The notes beneath the pieces were generated by a model. That model was given only the letters and a program-made list of their open reading frames with translations, was not told where the DNA came from and searched no databases. Of a stretch of DNA of 64,000 bases, positions 60,385 through 64,000 are shown piece by piece (the first letter of the stretch is position 1; the number at the start of each line of letters is the position of its first letter). Made by a program: the position numbers and the translations under genes. Source of the stretch: Albifimbria verrucaria (taxonomy: Eukaryota > Ascomycota > Sordariomycetes > Hypocreales > Stachybotryaceae); the NCBI GenBank assembly GCA_020081605.1, contig JAHREC010000038.1, forward strand, positions 37,923 to 101,922, read 5' to 3'.

Positions 60385-62652
60385 TCACCTTGGCCTTGTA
60401 TCCTTACGAGCTTTCCGGGGCCTTCGTCCGTTAGGATGCCCTGACTGTGGCCGGGCCCGGCTATTGATGCTATTCGCATCTAGCTGTTGCAACGGGCCCG
60501 GCTTTCTAGGGCGTTGAGAGCTCTGACTATAAGGGCTGTTAATCTGGAGGCCTCGACAAGCCCGACATCTTCCCTGACCCCTAGGGCCCGGCTGATGTTG
60601 TTCAATCGGGATGACTGTGTCCCCGGATATATATCTCTTCCATGATTGACCGGCCTTGCCGTGGGTCTTGAAGATATCGTTGGATAGGGCTCGAAGCCAC
60701 TGACTTTGTGATTCATAGGGCTTCCAGCTTGGCCGCCCTTGAAGCTGCAAAATGAAGCTATTTGCAAGGGCAGTTAGAAGGAGGAAGTCCCAGGTCAGGG
60801 CCCGGGCCGGGCCCCGGCGTTGACGATGTCTAGGCCGTATGATTGATCTTAGATGATCAGCTCTATCTACGCCGTTCATTCGATCATTATAGTCAGCAGC
60901 TATTGACGGAAGACATAGCTGTAAGACAGACATTTGACCGAATTTCTGCTTGACCTGACGACTGTACGGCTGCGTTGAATTGGGTCTCTTCCTTTTCCGT
61001 ATAACGGTCTCGTGGCCTGTGTAAACCGTAGATAAAAACAACACTAAGGCATTGTCTTTCCAAGCTATCTGGTTGACCTTCAAGTCGGTCAGTCAGTCAG
61101 TTAGTCAGTCAGTCAGTTAGTCAGTCAGTCAGTTAGTCAGTCAGTCAGTCAGCTAGTCATAGCTATAGCTATATATATATATAGCTATAGCTATGACTAG
61201 CTGGGGCCCTGATTTTCCTACTGACCTTATTATCGGGCGTGGGCCAGGCCTTGAGCTGGCCCCAGGTCCACTGCAATTGTCCCTTTCTATCGATTTCCTT
61301 GAGGTCAGCTATATGATGATACAGCCCACAGCTTGTACGGCAGGTCCCTGTGGCCCCGGCCCCTATGATTCTAAGGGCCTTGAATAGGTTCGGCGATGAG
61401 AAGAGGTTATCTACAATAACATGATATGTCTCAACGGGCAGCTTATTTACTAGGGCCACAACGACAGTCTGGGTCGGGTTCAACGGCGGCAGCTCAACTG
61501 ACCTATCCGCTGTTATATCCCTTATTAGCTCAGCAGCTAGCTTGTCAGACGGCTCATCTAGGGGCCCGGGCCCGGGCCCCGGCTCAAAGCTCTCATCATC
61601 CGAGTCCTCAGACGAAGACCTATATATAATATCGTCTGATGAGCTATCTGACCCTTCGTCAGACGACCCGTTGTTCAAGGGCCCGTTGTTCAAGGGCCCG
61701 TTGTTTGACGAGCCGTTGTTTGACGAGCCGTTGTTTGACGAGCCGTTGTTTGACGAGCCGTTGTTTGACGAGCCGTTGTTCGAGGCCCTGATATTAACTA
61801 GGGATCGAAGGTCTGTTGATGGAAGACCAACAGGTCCGAACCGTGGCCCGGGTTGGTGCCAAAACCACGAAAGAAGATATCCCTGAGCCGCTAGGGCCCA
61901 GACCTTGAGCCCTGTGGGCGTTGGTTTGTTCTTGATAGTTATCTTATGACGGGACCGTCCTTTGAAGCCGACGATCCCTTCGTCTATCGCAATAACGCTG
62001 CCAATTTGAACAGCTGAGACAGCGGCTTCCATCATATAATTAGACCATTCGTTGACCTTGTTGAAGAGGGCCGGGGCCCCTACCTCAATACAATCCGGAT
62101 CATAGGTACGGAACCACTTCTGTAATAAGATGAACCGATCAAATGGCATGAACCGGCTGACCGGGTAGATTGGATCGAATTCATCAGCTATAGGGGCCTT
62201 CCAAAGGTCCTCGTATTGAAAATCCCTATGCAGGGTCATATAGATCCGGATCCCTATCCATAGATAGATCTCATCAATATCCGTAGGGCTCCAATGACTA
62301 TCCCGGCTCCCTCGGCCGGCTCGGGCATAGCTGCTGCAGCCCGGTTCGAATAGCTGACCCATCGTTCAACTATATATTCCGGCAGGAAGACCTTGAATAG
62401 CTGTAAAGGCATTGGTGGAAGTGGCTGTCTGACAAGGAAATCACGATCCGGAACGTTGAATGGTTCAAATTGGCTGCCAATAGCGTCCGTGGGCTTCATA
62501 TTTGGCCGGAAGGTGCTATCCATAGCTTGATCCCGCCGGCTATTAGATATCTGTATTGACATTAGATATCTAGCTGATCTTGTGGCCTGACTAGGCCCTT
62601 GTCTGGGCCCTTGTCTGCGACGGCTGCTTTGTCTGACCTTCCTGACAGGCAT
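60385..62652 (-). CDS. piggyBac-type transposase (DDE_Tnp_1_7)
   Basis: The protein has about 706 residues once one G is added to a GGG run near 62,310 and the 148-nt segment 61,225-61,078 is spliced. It has a basic N-terminus, the family start (WSPTDIDEIYLWIGIRIYM), first catalytic aspartate in VIAIDEGIVGFKGRSRHK, second in YHVIVDNLFSSPNLF and third in RMNGVDRADHLRS. A low-complexity NNGSS repeat lies between the first two. A single CxxC (RCRACRG) remains of the Cys-rich tail usual in the family. It cuts and inserts the element at TTAA. Apart from the homopolymer break it has no stops, so it may still be active. Confidence 0.85.
61078..61225 (-). other. Unusual intron in the transposase gene
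   Basis: The 148-nt segment has GT-AG ends in the direction of the gene (donor GTCAGT, acceptor TTGAAG) and many CTGAC branch-like sites. It contains stops, so it must be removed. Its borders carry a 7-bp direct repeat, AAGGTCA, as if it had been inserted with a target duplication. Inside are a GTCA microsatellite and a 54-bp perfect palindrome. Confidence 0.6.
61150..61203. repeat. 54-bp perfect palindrome
   Basis: The sequence reads the same on both strands from CAGCTAGTCAT to ATGACTAGCTG, with an AT-repeat centre. It could form a cruciform or hairpin. It adjoins a GTCA microsatellite with a 16-bp higher-order unit at about 61,085-61,152. Confidence 0.9.
61668..61787. repeat. 15-bp tandem repeat, eight units, coding
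   Basis: Eight units of CCGTTGTTTGACGAG type lie in frame within the transposase gene and code for NNGSS/NNGPL pentapeptides. Low-complexity linker between catalytic motifs. Confidence 0.9.
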
Positions 62653-62759
62653 GATGTCTATGATGTATGTATTGAATGAATTGAATACCTAGCTAGCTAG
62701 CTGTGGGAATTTTTAAGTTACTTTATGTACCGACATGTTGACTAAGATATTGCGGGTCT

Positions 62760-62784
62760 ATTATGTAGATGTGCCCCTCGCACA
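62760..62784 (-). repeat. Right terminal inverted repeat
   Basis: A 25-bp repeat identical, when reversed, to 60,233-60,257. Confidence 0.95.
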
Positions 62785-62814
62785 CCTAATGAGATCTGAG
62801 GGCCATGTGGACAT

Positions 62815-63809
62815 GCTGCGTCTATTTGCACAGCAAAAACCAATAGTGTAGACCCTTCGTCGCACATTACGAATACCGTGTCATGTTCCAGCCATCAAGT
62901 ATCTGATTTAGGAGCGCATCGCCAGCATCAATGATGTCGATGATGCGGGTCAACTGGGCAGACTGCCTTCGAGCGTGCGTCTTGTGTAAAGTCAAAGATT
63001 GCAAATATAATGATGTTCATGATTGATCGCTGTCCACAGAAATTAAGGCACCAAAAGTTACTTCTCATCAGAAGCATTCGCGGGTCACTATACCCATAGT
63101 CAGGTCTTGCTATACCCATAGTCACGTCTTGCTTGCTTATTTCAATGTTCTCCCGAGGTATTGCAACAATTTTGGGTTGAAGATTGCATGAGCGACCAGA
63201 TCGAAGAGCTATGGATGCAATATATGTCTGAATCGGCACTGACTTAATTCGTCACCAAGATAATTGGCACCTCCAGGAAAGATCTATTTGTGAGGATGTC
63301 CGACATATGGTGGCTAAAATTTCAACTTTTTCCAGCAATATGACCCAGGACGCCTTGCTGGCTGCCAAGGCTACTGCAACGACACTAGGCAATGGAACGA
63401 TGATTTCACAGGTGGCTCGTACCTTGGCACATTTCACTCCTTCGATTACCAACCCACCATGTACCGCAATGTCGAGCGATCACCATACCTCCGGCGCAGG
63501 AGAAGACACGGAACTGCTGAGTAGCAGATCGACGAGAGAATATGAAGGGCAATAGGCAAGTACCATCCGACGACGAATCGGCGATCCCACCGAATACCCC
63601 GTGCTGGAGCACAAGGCAAGAGGGTCAGCAAAGTTGGTGACTGACACATGGCCCCGTGGAAACAATTATCCATACGGCCACCAGTATTGCACATAAAAAT
63701 GTCTTCTTGGTCTGGCGAGAGAAAGTTCCCTTGACCCTCAATGGCCAAATGCAGCTCTTCCCTACAAAAACCGTTTCACGCATGCGCGCCATCCCATCAA
63801 TCACAGCGA
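62815..63809. other. No firmly supported gene; promoter side of SesB-like gene
   Basis: The first 200 bases are presumably the promoter of the split hydrolase gene. A minus frame at 62,928-63,239 and opposed frames at 63,252-63,555 are moderately protein-like but unassigned. A 22-bp direct repeat lies at 63,089-63,132. Confidence 0.35.
63089..63132. repeat. 22-bp direct repeat, two units
   Basis: Units 63,089-63,110 and 63,111-63,132 differ at one base (TATACCCATAGTCAGGTC versus CACGTC). Adjacent copies. Confidence 0.8.
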
Positions 63810-64000
63810 ATGGCTGAAGCTCCTGCGCAAACAGTTCGATCGATCATCGGACGACGTGGTGTTCTTTATAAAAGCACATCACTAGCCTACGGCTACAATT
63901 TTCTCGCCAAGGGCATGGTACGGGTTTTTGGCCGCGATCTTATACATGACGCTGCGGTATATGACCGTCTGAACCTAATTCAAGGTCACGATGCGCTTAT
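63810..64000 (+). CDS. Possible kinase-like protein, partial at window end
   Basis: A frame from ATG 63,810 (MAEAPAQTVRSIIGRRG) runs open to the end of the window. GYNFLAKGMVRVFGRDLIH, then AAVYDRLNLIQG, resembles the N-lobe of fungal protein-kinase-like proteins in which the pattern GYxxxAKG, EAxVYxRLxxLQG is common. The start is uncertain, since an overlapping frame upstream (SEWLKLLRKQFDRSSDD) is also open. The gene is cut by the window edge, so the fold and any activity cannot be judged. Confidence 0.4.
   Translation, partial: MAEAPAQTVRSIIGRRGVLYKSTSLAYGYNFLAKGMVRVFGRDLIHDAAVYDRLNLIQGHDAL

Larger units (their letters stand above)
60233..62784 (-). mobile_element. piggyBac-type DNA transposon, nearly intact
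   Basis: A 2,552-bp element is bounded by perfect 25-bp terminal inverted repeats (60,233-60,257 and 62,760-62,784) that begin TGTGCGAGGGG. The left flank has TTAA at 60,228-60,231; the mirrored right position reads CTAA, so the expected TTAA duplication has one substitution. The element carries one transposase gene on the minus strand and no other gene. The perfect repeats point to recent movement. It sits inside exon 1 of the SesB-like gene. Confidence 0.9.
58877..62814 (-). pseudogene. SesB-like alpha/beta hydrolase split by a transposon
   Basis: The gene starts at ATG 62,814-62,812 (MSTWPSDLI), is interrupted by the piggyBac element, and resumes at 60,227 (KEITNIPLGTTKSELL). Exons then end or begin at 59,928/59,880, 59,670/59,595, 59,527/59,472 and 59,188/59,136, with stop TAG 58,879-58,877. 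With the element and one TTAA removed, and one C added to a C4 run near 59,089, every phase closes (about 384 residues). Core motifs are IIVIPGIGGHAYGSFKQKG, the nucleophile elbow IIFFAHSLGGLIVKE, YGVMFFGVPHDEIKAK and GIHCFYETVRSN, all diagnostic of the SesB-like hydrolase used as an effector domain in fungal NLR-like proteins. Here it is stand-alone, without NACHT or repeats. The insertion should abolish normal translation. Confidence 0.85.

Overview
The window looks like a gene-poor, decayed accessory stretch of a filamentous ascomycete genome. The evidence is many 45-80 nt introns with GTAAGT-type donors and CTAAC/CTGAC branch sites, together with typically fungal families: a GH128 glucanase, a LaeA/UMTA-type methyltransferase, a fungal HSPA12-like Hsp70, a dynamin-like GTPase, an F-box protein and a SesB-like hydrolase. 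No rRNA, convincing tRNA or CRISPR array was seen. I cannot name the species.

Layout. 1-8 kb: a fold-back element, an intact GH128 gene and a broken unknown gene. 8.5-11.1 kb: a 5'-truncated, frameshifted copy of the HtrA-type protease nma111. 12-17 kb: a small unknown gene, then retroelement debris with a retropepsin domain. 17-29 kb: several multi-exon unknown genes and pseudogenes, an intact three-exon F-box gene and a 42-bp repeat coding for 14-residue repeats. 30-35 kb: a trypsin-fold protein lacking the catalytic serine, and a heavily decayed gene. 37-38.4 kb: a seven-exon methyltransferase whose splice phases all close. 39-40 kb: remains of a pogo-like transposase. 41.5-48.7 kb: dynamin-like GTPase, Hsp70-like ATPase and a coiled-coil protein in a row. 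52.6-56.3 kb: two unknown genes. 57-62.8 kb: two SesB-like modules, a PD-(D/E)XK-like fragment and a nearly perfect piggyBac-type transposon. 63.8 kb to the end: the start of a possible kinase-like gene.

Two observations matter most. First, the piggyBac element (60,233-62,784, perfect 25-bp terminal inverted repeats) sits at a TTAA target inside the first exon of a SesB-like hydrolase gene, so the ATG lies about 2.6 kb from the rest of the gene. Removing the element and one TTAA copy closes every splice phase of that gene, apart from one base lost in a run of C. Second, most reading-frame breaks in otherwise good genes are single-base losses in short homopolymers. The assembly may therefore carry uncorrected long-read errors, and several apparent pseudogenes (dynamin, Hsp70, coiled-coil gene, transposase) may be intact in the organism. 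Genes broken by C-to-T stop codons or large truncation (nma111 copy, 19.7-20.6 kb, 33.8-34.8 kb) are better pseudogene candidates.

Functionally, the window combines cell-wall glucan hydrolysis, possible secondary-metabolite or regulatory methylation, and proteins from families often linked in fungi to self/non-self recognition and stress (SesB hydrolase, trypsin-fold, dynamin, Hsp70, F-box). Whether these act together is inference.
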